DNA from: Pseudomonas extremaustralis
GTDB taxonomy: Bacteria > Pseudomonadota > Gammaproteobacteria > Pseudomonadales > Pseudomonadaceae
Assembly: GCF_900102035.1 (NCBI RefSeq)
Contig: NZ_LT629689.1
Coordinates: 3,084,001 to 3,148,000, forward strand
Direction of reading: 5' to 3'
DNA: 64,000 nucleotides
In this document: positions 1 to 9,715 of the stretch, piece by piece
How positions within the stretch are numbered: the first letter of the stretch is position 1
Layout: each line of letters begins with the position of its first letter
Translations under genes and position numbers: made by a program
The notes under the pieces: model-generated
What the model saw: only the letters and a program-made list of their open reading frames with translations
The model's database searches: none
What the model was told of the DNA's origin: nothing

Positions 1-171
1 ATGGGCCACCCCTCGGGGCGGCCCTGGAAACCGCCGGATGTTATCACAATCGCCGCCACGCACCTATCCCCCAGATGGGCAAGGAGCATAGTAAGTTGAC
101 GGACGACAGGCTTGAGGGCGACGAGAGGGGCTCAGAGCCCGGTCCACCCCCGATTTCGGTGACAAATAGGC
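1..171. other. Intergenic edge of window; GC hairpin and possible leader of an off-window gene
   Basis: No coding region is supported here. Positions 3-24 form a strong hairpin (GGGCC, CCCC, GGGG, GGCCC arms). On the minus strand a TATAAT-like TAACAT element lies just upstream of it. In related Pseudomonas a gyrA gene lies beyond mtnA in this direction, so this may be its promoter and leader, but that gene is outside the window. Confidence 0.3.
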
Positions 172-1248
172 TTAATGCAGACGTCTACGGCACATCAACT
201 GGGCCAGCTTGGCGGTGTCCGGTCGCTCGACGATGCCTTTTTCAGTCACGATCACGTCGATCAGGTCGGCCGGGGTCACGTCGAACACCGGGTTGTAGGC
301 CTCTACGTCAGCGGTAAAGCGCTGCCCGGCGACTTCCAGCAACTCGCCGGCATCGCGCTCTTCCAGGGCGACGTCATCGCCGGTGGCCATCATCAAATCC
401 AGGCTGGAGCTCGGCGCCACCACCATGAAGCGCACGCCGTGGTGCATGGCGCACACCGCCAACTGGTAAGTGCCGATTTTGCTGATCACATCGCCATTGG
501 CGGCGATGCAGTCGGCGCCGACGATCACCCAGGTAACGCCCTTGGTCTTGAGGATATGCGCGCCCGCAGAGTCGGCATTCACCGTGACCGGCACGCCTTC
601 GCCCGCCAACTCCCAGGCGGTCAACCGTGAGCCTTGCAGCCATGGGCGGGTTTCGTTGGCGTAGACCTGCGCGACCATGCCTTCCAGGAAGGCGGCGCGG
701 ATCACGCCCAGGGCCGTGCCGACCCCGCCTGTGGCCAGGGCGCCCGCATTGCCATGGGTCAGGATGGCCTGGGCATTGCCCTGATGCTTGCGGATCAACT
801 CCACGCCCAATTGCGCCATGGTCAGGTTGGCTTCGCGGTCGCTTTCATGGATCGCGATGGCTTCGGCTTCCAGCATCATCAACGGGTCGGCGTGTTTCTT
901 GAGGCGGTCGAGGCGGTCACGCATGCGCTTGAGGGCCCAGAACAGGTTGGAGGCGGTCGGGCGGGTATCGGCAAGCAGTGCGTAGTCTTCTTCCCACGCG
1001 GCCTGCCAGTCACCGCCCTCGGCGATTCGCTCGCGGGCTGCGAGCACCAGGCCATAGGCGGCGCTGATACCGATGGCCGCCGCGCCGCGCACCACCATCG
1101 AGCGAATGGCCGCCGCGACCTCATCGACCGTCGAGCAGGTCACCCAGCTTTCCCGGGATGGCAATACTCGCTGATCGAGCAAATGCAGTGCGCCATCATG
1201 CCAATCGATGGCCTTCACTTTCTCCGCGGCCAACAGTCGATCGCGCAT
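172..1248 (-). CDS. mtnA: S-methyl-5-thioribose-1-phosphate isomerase
   Basis: The 358-residue protein has the usual full length for MtnA, the aldose-ketose isomerase that turns methylthioribose-1-phosphate into methylthioribulose-1-phosphate in cytoplasmic methionine salvage. Recognisable blocks are [10 protein letters not shown] (51-60), [15 protein letters not shown] (134-148), [12 protein letters not shown] (164-175), [12 protein letters not shown] (199-210) and [10 protein letters not shown] (244-253). The catalytic Asp is D246. The position normally occupied by the catalytic Cys (ILTxCNAG in characterised enzymes) is Gly166, and several neighbouring consensus residues are altered too, so activity is uncertain. 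It is divergent from mtaD, the deaminase feeding the same pathway. The family call is firm and the catalytic status is not. Confidence 0.93.
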   Translation of the reverse strand: MRDRLLAAEKVKAIDWHDGALHLLDQRVLPSRESWVTCSTVDEVAAAIRSMVVRGAAAIGISAAYGLVLAARERIAEGGDWQAAWEEDYALLADTRPTASNLFWALKRMRDRLDRLKKHADPLMMLEAEAIAIHESDREANLTMAQLGVELIRKHQGNAQAILTHGNAGALATGGVGTALGVIRAAFLEGMVAQVYANETRPWLQGSRLTAWELAGEGVPVTVNADSAGAHILKTKGVTWVIVGADCIAANGDVISKIGTYQLAVCAMHHGVRFMVVAPSSSLDLMMATGDDVALEERDAGELLEVAGQRFTADVEAYNPVFDVTPADLIDVIVTEKGIVERPDTAKLAQLMCRRRLH

Positions 1249-1357
1249 CCCTCACCCCGCTCTCATGAACAAAAGCCGCCGATTATAGCGATCCGCCAGC
1301 CAGGACGCTCGGGTATACTTCGCCCTTCTTTGATAGCTGCCCCGGAAGAAGCCCGCA

Positions 1358-2689
1358 ATGACCTCCACTGCTGCCCCGCTCGACTTGCTGTTGCTGCCGA
1401 CCTGGCTGGTACCTGTCGAGCCCGCCGGTGTAGTACTCAAGGACCATGGCCTGGGTATCCGTGATGGGCGCATCGCTTTTATCGGCCCACGGACGGCGGC
1501 GTTGAAGCTTTCGGCCCGCGAAGTGCGGGAGCTGCCGGGCATGCTGCTCAGCCCCGGCTTGATCAACGCCCACGGGCATGCGGCGATGAGCTTGTTCCGC
1601 GGCCTGGCCGATGACCTGCCGCTGATGACCTGGCTGGAAAAACACATCTGGCCCGCCGAGGCCAAACGGGTCGACGAAGCCTTCGTCCGCGACGGCACCG
1701 ACCTGGCTATCGCCGAACAGCTCAAGGGTGGCATCACCTGCTTCTGCGACATGTACTTCTACCCCAAGGTCGCCAGCGACTGCGTGCATAACAGCGGGAT
1801 GCGCGCACAGATAGCGATCCCGATCCTCGACTTCCCGATCCCCGGCGCCAGCAGTGCCGATGAGGCGATCCGCCAGGGCATCGAGCTGTTCGGCGACCTC
1901 AAGCACCACCCGCGCATCAAGATTACCTTCGGTCCCCACGCGCCCTACACGGTGAACGATGACAACCTGGAAAAGATCCGGGTGATCGCCGAAGAACTGG
2001 ACGCAGGCATCCACATGCACCTGCACGAGACCGCCCATGAGGTACAACGGGCTGTCGAACAGACCGGCGAACGTCCATTGGCGCGCCTGGGTCGCCTCGG
2101 GCTGCTGGGCCCGCGCTTCCAGGCCGTTCACATGACCCAAATCAGCGAGGACGACCTGGCTTTGCTGGTAGAAAGCAACACCAGCGTGATCCACTGCCCG
2201 GAATCGAACCTGAAACTGGCCAGCGGCTTCTGCCCGGTGGAGCGTCTGTGGCAAGCTGGCGTCAATGTGGCCATCGGCACCGATGGCGCCGCCAGCAACA
2301 ATGACCTCGACCTGCTGGGCGAAACCCGCACCGCCGCGATGCTGGCCAAGGCCGTCGCCGGTTCGGCCACCGCCCTGGATGCGCACCGCGCGCTGCGCAT
2401 GGCCACCCTCAACGGTGCCCGGGCCATGGGCATGGAAAGCGAGATTGGCTCGCTGGAAGTAGGCAAGGCGGCGGATATTGTGGCTTTCGATCTTTCAGGG
2501 CTGGCGCAACAACCGATCTACGATCCGGTCTCACAGCTTATATATGCCACCGGACGCGATTGCGTGAAACACCTTTGGGTCGCCGGCAAGCAGTTGCTCG
2601 ACGATCGGCAATTGACCCGCATGGATGAGCAACAGTTGACCGCCATGGCCATCGCCTGGGGCCAACGCATCAGCGGGCACCACGAATAA
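1358..2689 (+). CDS. mtaD: TRZ/ATZ-family amidohydrolase, 5-methylthioadenosine/S-adenosylhomocysteine deaminase type
   Basis: This 443-residue amidohydrolase matches the MtaD/TRZ-ATZ family, which deaminates methylthioadenosine and S-adenosylhomocysteine. The metal-binding HxH is at 72-74 (INAHGHAAM), followed by HMHLHET and the [14 protein letters not shown] block that carries the metal-binding Asp. The C-terminal [10 protein letters not shown] and KAADIVAFD segments are typical of the composite beta-sandwich domain. It lies divergent from mtnA with about 110 bp between starts, which links both to methionine salvage. ubiG follows 63 bp downstream in the same direction. Substrate preference within the family cannot be settled from sequence alone. 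Confidence 0.88.
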   Translation: MTSTAAPLDLLLLPTWLVPVEPAGVVLKDHGLGIRDGRIAFIGPRTAALKLSAREVRELPGMLLSPGLINAHGHAAMSLFRGLADDLPLMTWLEKHIWPAEAKRVDEAFVRDGTDLAIAEQLKGGITCFCDMYFYPKVASDCVHNSGMRAQIAIPILDFPIPGASSADEAIRQGIELFGDLKHHPRIKITFGPHAPYTVNDDNLEKIRVIAEELDAGIHMHLHETAHEVQRAVEQTGERPLARLGRLGLLGPRFQAVHMTQISEDDLALLVESNTSVIHCPESNLKLASGFCPVERLWQAGVNVAIGTDGAASNNDLDLLGETRTAAMLAKAVAGSATALDAHRALRMATLNGARAMGMESEIGSLEVGKAADIVAFDLSGLAQQPIYDPVSQLIYATGRDCVKHLWVAGKQLLDDRQLTRMDEQQLTAMAIAWGQRISGHHE

Positions 2690-2752
2690 CGCCGGTGCTG
2701 AACCCGTGCGTTCAGCACCGCCCACCGATTTATCAGATTCAGAGGATGCACC

Positions 2753-3451
2753 ATGAGCAACGTCGACCACGCCGAAATCGCCAAATTCGAAGCCCTGGCC
2801 CATCGCTGGTGGGACCGCGAAAGCGAGTTCAAACCCCTGCACGACATCAACCCGCTGCGGGTCAACTGGATTGACGAACGCATCAGCCTGGCCGGCAAGA
2901 AAGTGCTGGACGTCGGTTGCGGCGGCGGCATCCTCAGCGAAGCCATGGCCCAGCGCGGCGCCACCGTGCTGGGGATCGACATGGGCGAAGCGCCGTTGGC
3001 CGTGGCCCAGTTGCATCAGTTGGAGTCCGGGGTGAACGTCGAATACCGCCAGATCACCGCCGAAGCCCTGGCCGAAGAAATGCCGGAACAGTTCGACGTG
3101 ATCACCTGCCTGGAAATGCTCGAGCACGTGCCAGACCCCTCCTCGGTGATCCGCGCCTGCTTCCGCATGGTCAAGCCCGGCGGCCAGGTGTTCTTCTCCA
3201 CCATCAACCGCAACCCCAAGGCGTATCTGTTCGCGATCATCGGCGCCGAATACATCATGAAGCTGCTGCCGCGCGGCACCCACGACTTCAAGAAATTCAT
3301 CCGTCCGTCCGAGCTGGGCGCGTGGAGCCGCCAGGCCGGGTTGACCGTCAAGGACATCATCGGCCTGACCTACAATCCGCTGACCAAGCACTACAAGCTG
3401 GCCAGCGACGTCGACGTCAACTACATGATCCAGACCCTGCGCGAGGAGTAA
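2753..3451 (+). CDS. ubiG: Bifunctional ubiquinone biosynthesis O-methyltransferase
   Basis: A 232-residue class I SAM-dependent methyltransferase of UbiG type, which carries out both O-methylations of the ubiquinone ring. The SAM-binding motif [11 protein letters not shown] lies at 51-61. The motif-II region [15 protein letters not shown] and the family-specific [20 protein letters not shown] segment follow. The N-terminal HRWWD and FKPLHDINP blocks are diagnostic of UbiG. The stop codon is 4 nt before the GTG start of mupP, so the two are probably cotranscribed, as in other pseudomonads. The enzyme is expected to act at the cytoplasmic membrane face. Confidence 0.96.
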   Translation: MSNVDHAEIAKFEALAHRWWDRESEFKPLHDINPLRVNWIDERISLAGKKVLDVGCGGGILSEAMAQRGATVLGIDMGEAPLAVAQLHQLESGVNVEYRQITAEALAEEMPEQFDVITCLEMLEHVPDPSSVIRACFRMVKPGGQVFFSTINRNPKAYLFAIIGAEYIMKLLPRGTHDFKKFIRPSELGAWSRQAGLTVKDIIGLTYNPLTKHYKLASDVDVNYMIQTLREE

Positions 3452-3455
3452 GCCT

Positions 3456-4127
3456 GTGAAGTTGCGAGCGGTTCTCTTCGATATGGACGGTACCCTGCTG
3501 GACACCGCTCCGGACTTTATCGCCATCTGCCAGGCCATGCGCGCCGACCGCGGCCTGGAGCCGATTCACGACCAGCACATCCGCGATGAAATCTCCGGCG
3601 GCGCGCGGGCGATGGTCGCCGTGACCTTCTCGATGGACCCGGAGTCCCCTGGCTTTGAAGAGCTGCGTCAGGAGTTCCTGGAGCGCTACCTCGAGGGCTG
3701 CGCGATCCACAGCGCTCTGTTCGACGGCATGGCCGAACTGCTGGAGGACATCGAGAAGTCCAACTTGATCTGGGGCGTGGTCACCAACAAGCCGGTGCGC
3801 TTCGCCGAGCCGATCATGCAGCAGTTGGGCCTGGCCGAACGTTCGGCGCTGCTGATTTGCCCGGACCACGTGAAGAACAGCAAACCGGACCCGGAACCGC
3901 TGATCCTGGCGTGCAAGATGCTCGACCTGGACCCGGCCAGCGTGTTGTTCGTAGGCGATGACCTGCGTGACATCGAGTCCGGTCGCGACGCCGGCACGCG
4001 TACGGCGGCGGTCACCTATGGCTACATCCACCCGGATGACAACCCGCGCCACTGGGGCGCCGATGTGGTGGTGGACCACCCACTGGAATTGCGCAAAGTG
4101 CTGGATCACGCACTGTGCAGTTGCTGA
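3456..4127 (+). CDS. mupP: N-acetylmuramic acid 6-phosphate phosphatase (HAD family)
   Basis: A 223-residue HAD phosphatase starting at GTG, 4 nt after ubiG. Motif I is [13 protein letters not shown] with nucleophile D9 and acid/base D11. Motif II is in GVVTNK, the motif III lysine is in KPDPEPL, and motif IV is [16 protein letters not shown]. These look like phosphoglycolate phosphatases, but the position after ubiG is that of Pseudomonas MupP. MupP removes the 6-phosphate from MurNAc-6P in the recycling route that bypasses de novo UDP-MurNAc synthesis. NagZ, which acts upstream in muropeptide recycling, is encoded elsewhere in this window. Phosphoglycolate phosphatase (gph) remains the alternative label. 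Confidence 0.87.
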   Translation: MKLRAVLFDMDGTLLDTAPDFIAICQAMRADRGLEPIHDQHIRDEISGGARAMVAVTFSMDPESPGFEELRQEFLERYLEGCAIHSALFDGMAELLEDIEKSNLIWGVVTNKPVRFAEPIMQQLGLAERSALLICPDHVKNSKPDPEPLILACKMLDLDPASVLFVGDDLRDIESGRDAGTRTAAVTYGYIHPDDNPRHWGADVVVDHPLELRKVLDHALCSC

Positions 4128-4229
4128 TGGCCTACCGGTCCTGCTGACCTATGAAGCTCCCTCCCACAGAGGATCTTCGCGACATGCAGGTTCGGTGTTT
4201 GCCTATGTTGAATTTTGTCGAGGCTATTT

Positions 4230-4970
4230 ATGTTTGATTACTCTGCACGCCCGGAACTGCTCAAAGGTCGAATCATCCTGGTGACCGGCGCCGGTCGCGG
4301 GATCGGCGCGGCGGCGGCGAAAACCTATGCCGCCCATGGCGCGACCGTGCTGCTGCTGGGCAAGACCGAAGCCAATCTGGCCCAGGTGTATGACGAGATC
4401 GAAGCCGCAGGCCATCCGCAACCGGTGGTCATCCCGTTCAACCTGGAGACGGCCCTGCCCCATCAATACGATGAGCTGGCCGCAATGATCGAAAAGGAAT
4501 TCGGCCACCTCGACGGTCTGTTGCACAACGCCTCGATCATCGGCCCACGCACGCCGATCGAGCAGTTGTCCGGCGAGAATTTCATGCGGGTGATGCACAT
4601 CAACGTCAACGCGATGTTCATGCTGACCAGTACGCTGCTGCCGCTGCTCAAGCTGTCCCAGGACGCGTCGGTGGTGTTCACCTCCAGCAGCGTCGGCCGC
4701 AAGGGCCGGGCGTATTGGGGCGCCTATGGCGTGTCGAAATTCGCCACCGAAGGTTTGATGCAAACCCTGGCCGACGAGCTCGAAAACGTCGCCCCGGTGC
4801 GCGCCAACAGCATCAACCCCGGCGCCACGCGCACCAGCATGCGCGCCCAGGCCTACCCAGGGGAAAACCCGATGGATAACCCGACGCCGGAAGAGATCAT
4901 GCCGGTGTACCTGTACCTGATGGGCCCCGACAGTACTGGCATCAACGGGCAGGCGTTCGACGCACAGTAA
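4230..4970 (+). CDS. YciK-family short-chain dehydrogenase/reductase
   Basis: A 246-residue SDR. The ATG at 4230 has GAGG about 6 nt upstream and gives the usual N-terminus (MFDYSARPELLKGR); an in-frame TTG at 4215 is less likely. The Rossmann motif VTGAGRGIGAA is near 18-28, NAS is near 100, and the catalytic Ser (SSS, 152-154), Tyr166 and Lys170 (YGVSK) are in place. The ENPMDNPTPEEIMPVYLYLMGP tail region marks the YciK subgroup. Its physiological substrate is unknown. It follows ubiG and mupP in the same direction after about 100 bp. Confidence 0.9.
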   Translation: MFDYSARPELLKGRIILVTGAGRGIGAAAAKTYAAHGATVLLLGKTEANLAQVYDEIEAAGHPQPVVIPFNLETALPHQYDELAAMIEKEFGHLDGLLHNASIIGPRTPIEQLSGENFMRVMHINVNAMFMLTSTLLPLLKLSQDASVVFTSSSVGRKGRAYWGAYGVSKFATEGLMQTLADELENVAPVRANSINPGATRTSMRAQAYPGENPMDNPTPEEIMPVYLYLMGPDSTGINGQAFDAQ

Positions 4971-5045
4971 TGCTGTGCCGGCGATGCGATTCTTGAGACA
5001 CGTGCGCTACTCAAGGACACCATCGCCGGCAAGCCCCTCTCACAT

Positions 5046-6548
5046 TCAGGCCTCGCTGGTTTCAGGCTTTGCGGTTTTCCTTGGGGCATCCGCCAACAAC
5101 GGAATCTCCTTGCCCTCGGCATCGAACAGCTTGCCGCCACTGAAGTAATCGCCGTCGCGCAACGCCGCCACGTCCTGGAAGCACAAGCTGCGCTCAGTCC
5201 CCGCCACGAACACTGACTGCTGGTCCGAATTACCGGCGGTGAAGTGGTTGAACGCCAGGTTCAGCAGGATCGCCATGATCGCCGAGGAGCTGATCCCCGA
5301 GTGGAAAATGGTCGCGAACCAGCCGGGGAACTGATCGTAGAAACTGGGCGCGGCGATCGGGATCATGCCAAAGCCGATGGAGGTGGCGACGATGATCAGG
5401 TTCATGTTGTTGCGATAGTCCACTTTGGACAAGGTGCGAATGCCACTGGCCGCCACCGTACCGAACAGCACGATCCCGGCGCCGCCCAGCACTGAAGTCG
5501 GTACCGCCGCGATCACCCGGCCCATGAACGGCAGCAGGCCGAGGATCACCAGGAACACCCCACCCGTGGCCACCACAAAACGGCTCTTCACCCCAGTCAC
5601 CGCCACCAGGCCGACGTTCTGGGCGAAGGCACTCTGGGTGAACGAGCCGAAGATCGGCGCAAACAGGCTCGACAGCATATCCGCGCGCAGGCCATTGCCG
5701 AGGCGCTTGGAGTCGACCTTGGTGTCGATGATCTCCCCCACCGCCAGGATGTCCGCCGAGGTCTCCACCAGGGTCACCATCACCACGATGCACATGGAAA
5801 TGATCGCAGCCACATGAAAGGTGGGCATGCCGAAGTGAAACGGCGTGGGGAAGCCGAACATCGGCCCCTGGGTAACACCGGAAAAATCAGCCATGCCCAG
5901 CAGTACCGCGATCACGGTGCCGATCACCATCGCCAGCAGGATCGACAAGCGCGAAATGGTGGCACTGCCGACCTTGCTCAACAGCAGCACCAGCACCAGG
6001 GTCAGCGCCGCCAGGCCGATATTGGGCACGCTGCCGAAATCCGCCGCGCGGCTGTTACCGCCCATGGCCCAGCGCGCCGCCACGGGCATCAGGGTCAAGC
6101 CGATGGTGGTGATCACGATACCGGTGACCAGCGGCGGGAAAAACTGGGTGATCCGTGAGAACACCGGGGTGATCAGCAGTCCGATCAACGACGCGGCCAT
6201 CACCGCCCCGAGAATCGCCGGCACACCACCGGCGCCGTCGCTGCCGACAATCGCCACCATGGTTGCCACCCCGGCAAACGACACACCCTGCACCAGCGGC
6301 AACTGGCAACCAAAGAACGGCAGGCCGAGGGTCTGCAACAGCGTGGCCAGGCCACCGGCGAACAGCGACGCCGCGATCAACAGGCCGATATCCGCGGGCG
6401 CCAGCCCCGCCGCCTGGCCGACGATCAACGGGACCGCAACGATGCCGCCGTACATGGTGAGCACATGTTGCAGGCCGTAAGCCATGTTGGCGGCGACGCC
6501 GAGATTCTCATCTTCGGGTCGCTGCGGTGACGCCTTCGGGATAGTCAT
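5046..6548 (-). CDS. NCS2-family nucleobase (xanthine/urate type) permease
   Basis: A 500-residue, very hydrophobic protein of the NCS2 (nucleobase:cation symporter-2) family, with about 14 predicted membrane segments. N-terminal family motifs are AYGLQHVLTMYGG and PLVQGVSF. In the middle are the ETSADILAVGEI and GLRADMLSS blocks, with the QNVGLVAVTGVKSR segment characteristic of xanthine/uric acid transporters after FTQSAFA. The start at 6548 is the ATG of MTIPKASPQ; longer in-frame extensions lie upstream of the likely promoter. The upstream region holds GntR-like palindromes, suggesting control by purine availability. Xanthine versus urate preference cannot be resolved. Confidence 0.9.
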   Translation of the reverse strand: MTIPKASPQRPEDENLGVAANMAYGLQHVLTMYGGIVAVPLIVGQAAGLAPADIGLLIAASLFAGGLATLLQTLGLPFFGCQLPLVQGVSFAGVATMVAIVGSDGAGGVPAILGAVMAASLIGLLITPVFSRITQFFPPLVTGIVITTIGLTLMPVAARWAMGGNSRAADFGSVPNIGLAALTLVLVLLLSKVGSATISRLSILLAMVIGTVIAVLLGMADFSGVTQGPMFGFPTPFHFGMPTFHVAAIISMCIVVMVTLVETSADILAVGEIIDTKVDSKRLGNGLRADMLSSLFAPIFGSFTQSAFAQNVGLVAVTGVKSRFVVATGGVFLVILGLLPFMGRVIAAVPTSVLGGAGIVLFGTVAASGIRTLSKVDYRNNMNLIIVATSIGFGMIPIAAPSFYDQFPGWFATIFHSGISSSAIMAILLNLAFNHFTAGNSDQQSVFVAGTERSLCFQDVAALRDGDYFSGGKLFDAEGKEIPLLADAPRKTAKPETSEA

Positions 6549-6581
6549 GGTGAGGGGTTCTCTGTTTTTGTTGTGCGGCCA

Positions 6582-6625
6582 CTGTATGCAATGTCTGGAT
6601 TGGATGTCCATAGAGTTGTATACAA
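6582..6625 (-). promoter_or_regulatory. Probable GntR-type operator pair upstream of the NCS2 permease
   Basis: TTGTATACAA (6616-6625) is a perfect 10-bp palindrome, and a near copy, CTGTATGCAA, lies at 6582-6591. They sit 34 bp apart, 34-77 bp upstream of the permease start. Palindromes of the form TTGTATACAA are typical targets of FCD-type GntR regulators, but no such regulator is encoded nearby. Confidence 0.5.
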
Positions 6626-6696
6626 TTAATCCGACAAAACACACCATATCCGTACTACAAAACAATCCCTCTATTGCCCCGCAAGCACACTTCAGA

Positions 6697-7875
6697 TCAA
6701 CGGTCCTGATCCAATAACCGGGTGATACCGCGCACGATCATCTCCACCTCCTTGGCGTCCAGGGTCAGCGGCGGCAGCAGGCGAATGATTTTGCCGCGCG
6801 TCACATTGATCAGCAGCGCGTGTTCTTGGGCGGCGCGCTGCGCCAGATCGCGGCAAGGGCTGGCCAGCTCGATCCCGATCATCAAGCCCTGCCCGCGAAT
6901 CGCCAGTACTTGCGGGTGTTCGCTCAATTCCACCCGCAGCCGTGCCAGCAAGCGTGCGCCCTGTTGCGCGGCGTTGTGCAACAAGCCTTGCCCTTCAATG
7001 ATGTCCAGCACCGTGCAGCCCACTCGGCAGGCGAGCGGGTTGCCGCCAAAGGTGCTGCCATGGCTGCCGGGTGTGAACAGTTGCGCCACGGCGGCCCGAG
7101 CCAGGCAGGCGCCGATGGGCACGCCATTGCCGAGGCCTTTGGCCAGGGTCATCACGTCCGGCACGATGCCTTCGTGCTGGAACGCAAACCAGGCGCCGGT
7201 GCGGCCGATGCCGGTCTGGATTTCGTCGAGCATCATCAGCCAGCCATGACGGGTGCAGTGATCGCGCAGGGCTTGCAGGTAACCGGCCGGCGCCGGCACT
7301 ACACCACTTTCACCCTGGATCGGCTCGAGCAGGACTGCTGCGATGCGCGTGCCGAACGTCTGGGTGATCGCCTCTATTGCCGCCATGTCACCAAACCTGA
7401 CCTTGAGAAAATCCCCTGGCAGGCGCTGGAAACCCAAGCGCACCGAGGGCCCGTCGCTCGCGGCCATGGTGCCGAGGGTGCGGCCATGAAAGGCGTTCTC
7501 CATCACCACCACCACTGGCTCTTCGATGCCCTTTTTCCACCCATGCAGGCGCGCCAGTTTCAGCGCTGTTTCGTTGGCTTCGGCACCGGAGTTGTTGAAA
7601 AAGGCACGGTCCAGGCCGGACAGCGACGTCAGGCGCTGGGCCAGCCGCTGCTGCCAGTCGATGCTGTACAGGTTGGACGTATGCAGCAGCAGGCCCGCCT
7701 GTTCGCTGATGGCCGCCACTAACCTGGGGTGGGAATGGCCGACATTGGTCACTGCCACGCCCGCCACCGCATCCAGGTATTCGCGACCCTGTTGATCCCA
7801 CAGGCGCGTGCCCAGGCCACGGATGAAACTCAAGGCGAGGGGTTGATAGGTGGTCATCAGACAGGCGGCAGTCAT
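6697..7875 (-). CDS. Class-III aminotransferase, acetylornithine aminotransferase (ArgD)-like
   Basis: A 392-residue PLP-dependent fold-type I aminotransferase. The PLP lysine is K246 ([14 protein letters not shown]). The [12 protein letters not shown] motif carries the Asp that contacts the pyridine nitrogen, and [16 protein letters not shown] near 94-109 is the phosphate-binding block. The closest well-known family is acetylornithine/succinylornithine aminotransferase. It is probably a paralogue of the biosynthetic ArgD, since no arginine genes are near. GGAG lies about 10 nt upstream of the ATG. A LysR regulator is divergently encoded 104 bp away and may control it. The in vivo amino donor is unknown. 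Confidence 0.85.
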   Translation of the reverse strand: MTAACLMTTYQPLALSFIRGLGTRLWDQQGREYLDAVAGVAVTNVGHSHPRLVAAISEQAGLLLHTSNLYSIDWQQRLAQRLTSLSGLDRAFFNNSGAEANETALKLARLHGWKKGIEEPVVVVMENAFHGRTLGTMAASDGPSVRLGFQRLPGDFLKVRFGDMAAIEAITQTFGTRIAAVLLEPIQGESGVVPAPAGYLQALRDHCTRHGWLMMLDEIQTGIGRTGAWFAFQHEGIVPDVMTLAKGLGNGVPIGACLARAAVAQLFTPGSHGSTFGGNPLACRVGCTVLDIIEGQGLLHNAAQQGARLLARLRVELSEHPQVLAIRGQGLMIGIELASPCRDLAQRAAQEHALLINVTRGKIIRLLPPLTLDAKEVEMIVRGITRLLDQDR

Positions 7876-7978
7876 GGGGGGTAGCTCCAGTGCATCGTTG
7901 TGATGGCAACAGTATCGTTAGCCACTTCAGCTGGATAAACTGCGCATTCCTGCAATGACTTTGAATCAGGGATTGATA

Positions 7979-8884
7979 ATGGATCTGTTCCAGGCGATGT
8001 CGGTGTACGTAAAGGTGGTTGAATCGGGCAGTATGACCGCCGCCGCCCAGGCCTGCGGCCTGTCGACCACCATGGTCGGCAACCACCTGCGCGCCCTGGA
8101 ACAGCGGCTGGGCGTCAGTCTGCTCAAGCGCACCACCCGCAAACAAAGCCTCACGGAATTCGGCGGGCAGTATTACCAACGGTGCCTGGAAGTGCTGGGG
8201 CTGGTGGCCGACTCCGAGCAATTGGCCGAACAGGCCCGCAGCGATATTCCCAAAGGCACCTTGCGTATCACCGCCCCACCCGCGTTCGGCACCGAACGCC
8301 TGGCGCCGGCACTGAGCGAATTTTCCCAGCGCTACCCGCAGATCAAGCTGTACGTGGTGCTCAGCAACCAGCGTATGGACATGATCGACAGCGGCTTCGA
8401 CGTGGCCATCCGCCTGGGCGAACTGGAACCCTCGAGCCTGATCGCACGCCCTCTGCAGGACTACACCATTACCCTCTGCGCCTCGCCGGATTACCTGGCG
8501 CGACGCGGCACTCCAATGAAGCCCGAAGACCTGCAGCAGCATGACTGCCTGGCGTTCGCCTACCCCTCCACCGATGACTGGCGCGATGCCGACAAGCTGT
8601 GGCGCATGAGCGGCGCCGAGGGTGAAGTGGAAATCCCGGTGTCCGGCTCACTGACCGTCAACAGCTCCCAAGCCTTGCGTCAGGCGGCGCTGCAAGGCAT
8701 GGGCATCGTCATGCTGCCCGATGCCCTGGTGCAGCCGGATGTGCAGAGCGGCAAGCTGGTGGCCTTGCTGAACACCTATCAATTGCCCAGCCGCCCCATG
8801 CACGTGCTGTACGGTCAGGACCGCTATCGCCTGCCGAAACTACGGGCGTTCGTCGACTTCGTGATGGAAAAGTGGGCGCGCTAG
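7979..8884 (+). CDS. LysR-family transcriptional regulator
   Basis: A 301-residue LysR-type regulator. The N-terminal helix-turn-helix (SMTAAAQACGLSTTMVGNHL) is followed by the RTTRKQSLTEFG segment and a substrate-binding domain starting near GTLRITAPPAFG. The start at 7979 (MDLFQAMSVYVKV) is the usual one in this subgroup; an upstream in-frame ATG at 7955 would add eight residues. It is divergent from the ArgD-like aminotransferase, its likely target by the usual LysR arrangement. Its stop codon overlaps the stop codon of the convergent HAD gene within the tetramer CTAG. The effector cannot be predicted. Confidence 0.92.
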   Translation: MDLFQAMSVYVKVVESGSMTAAAQACGLSTTMVGNHLRALEQRLGVSLLKRTTRKQSLTEFGGQYYQRCLEVLGLVADSEQLAEQARSDIPKGTLRITAPPAFGTERLAPALSEFSQRYPQIKLYVVLSNQRMDMIDSGFDVAIRLGELEPSSLIARPLQDYTITLCASPDYLARRGTPMKPEDLQQHDCLAFAYPSTDDWRDADKLWRMSGAEGEVEIPVSGSLTVNSSQALRQAALQGMGIVMLPDALVQPDVQSGKLVALLNTYQLPSRPMHVLYGQDRYRLPKLRAFVDFVMEKWAR

Positions 8885-9504
8885 AAACCCACGCCCAACG
8901 CTCGCAACTGCGCAGCGGTGCGCTCGGCCGACACATGATGAATGCCTTGCCAGCCGAGGGCGACGGCGGCCTCGATATTGCCGGTGACATCATCGATGAA
9001 CACCACTTCCCGGGCCTCAATATCCGGCAGGTGCGCACGCACCTGGTCAAGGCTGGCGTGATAGATCGCCGCGTCGGGCTTGATCAGCTTCACTTCGCCG
9101 GACACCACGATGTCGCGGAAAATCTGAAGGAAGGGGTAATGGGCGCGCGCATAAGGAAAGGTCTCGGCCGACCAATTGGTGAGCCCGAACAGCGGCATAT
9201 TGGCCTGGTGCAGCGCCGTGAGAATGGCCACGCCTTCGGGCAACGGGCCAAGCAGCATTTCATGCCAGCGGTCGTAATAGGCCTGGATCAAGGCGTGGTG
9301 GTGAGGGTATTCGTCGATCAGGCTGCGCGTGGCATCGGCCAGGCTGCGGCCGGCATCCTGCTCGGTGTTCCAGGCCTGGGTGCAGATCGTGTCGAGGAAC
9401 CATTGCCGTTCGTGATCGTCGGCAATCAGCTTGCGATACAGGTGATGCGGGTTCCAGTCGAACAGGACACCGCCGAAATCAAAAACCACTGCACGAATCG
9501 TCAT
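8881..9504 (-). CDS. HAD-superfamily hydrolase (YihX/epoxide-hydrolase-N-like subgroup)
   Basis: A 207-residue HAD hydrolase starting at the ATG at 9504, which is preceded by a strong GGAGGATCTG ribosome-binding site; upstream in-frame ATGs lie in REP sequence and are rejected. Motif I is VFDFGGVLFDWNP with the nucleophile at D9 (DxG type rather than DxD). Motif II is in LTNWSAETF, the lysine is in KPDAAIY, and motif IV is VFIDDVTGNIEAA. This pattern is shared by sugar phosphatases such as YihX and by haloacid-dehalogenase-like proteins, so the substrate is open. The gene is convergent with the LysR gene, with overlapping stops. Confidence 0.87.
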   Translation of the reverse strand: MTIRAVVFDFGGVLFDWNPHHLYRKLIADDHERQWFLDTICTQAWNTEQDAGRSLADATRSLIDEYPHHHALIQAYYDRWHEMLLGPLPEGVAILTALHQANMPLFGLTNWSAETFPYARAHYPFLQIFRDIVVSGEVKLIKPDAAIYHASLDQVRAHLPDIEAREVVFIDDVTGNIEAAVALGWQGIHHVSAERTAAQLRALGVGF

Positions 9505-9612
9505 CAGATCCTCCGTTAGCCTGAGTGTGATAGCTGAGGGAGTCTGGCAGATTTGCAAAGCGGGAAGTACGCGCTGGAGCGTAAGACGGATCTGAAAAGC
9601 ACACAAACAAAG

Positions 9613-9699
9613 GTGGGAGGGGGCTTGCTCCCGATAGTGGAATGTCAGTACCGAATGGACTGGCTGACCCACCACTATCGGGAGCAAGCCCCCTCCCAC
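9613..9699. repeat. REP-type palindromic doublet (GGGAGCAAGCCCCC class)
   Basis: Two 28-nt units, 9613-9640 and 9672-9699, are perfect inverted copies of each other around the core GGGAGCAAGCC. They sit between the HAD gene and fabV. The same core recurs at 24033-24062 and 32029-32100, as expected for Pseudomonas extragenic palindromes. Confidence 0.85.
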
Positions 9700-9715
9700 A
9701 TGTTTTCGACCGCGC

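Noticed and set aside
9505..9699. N-terminal extension of the HAD gene to an ATG at 9699
   Set aside because: The extension is translated REP sequence; the ATG at 9504 has a strong RBS and gives the motif-I start.
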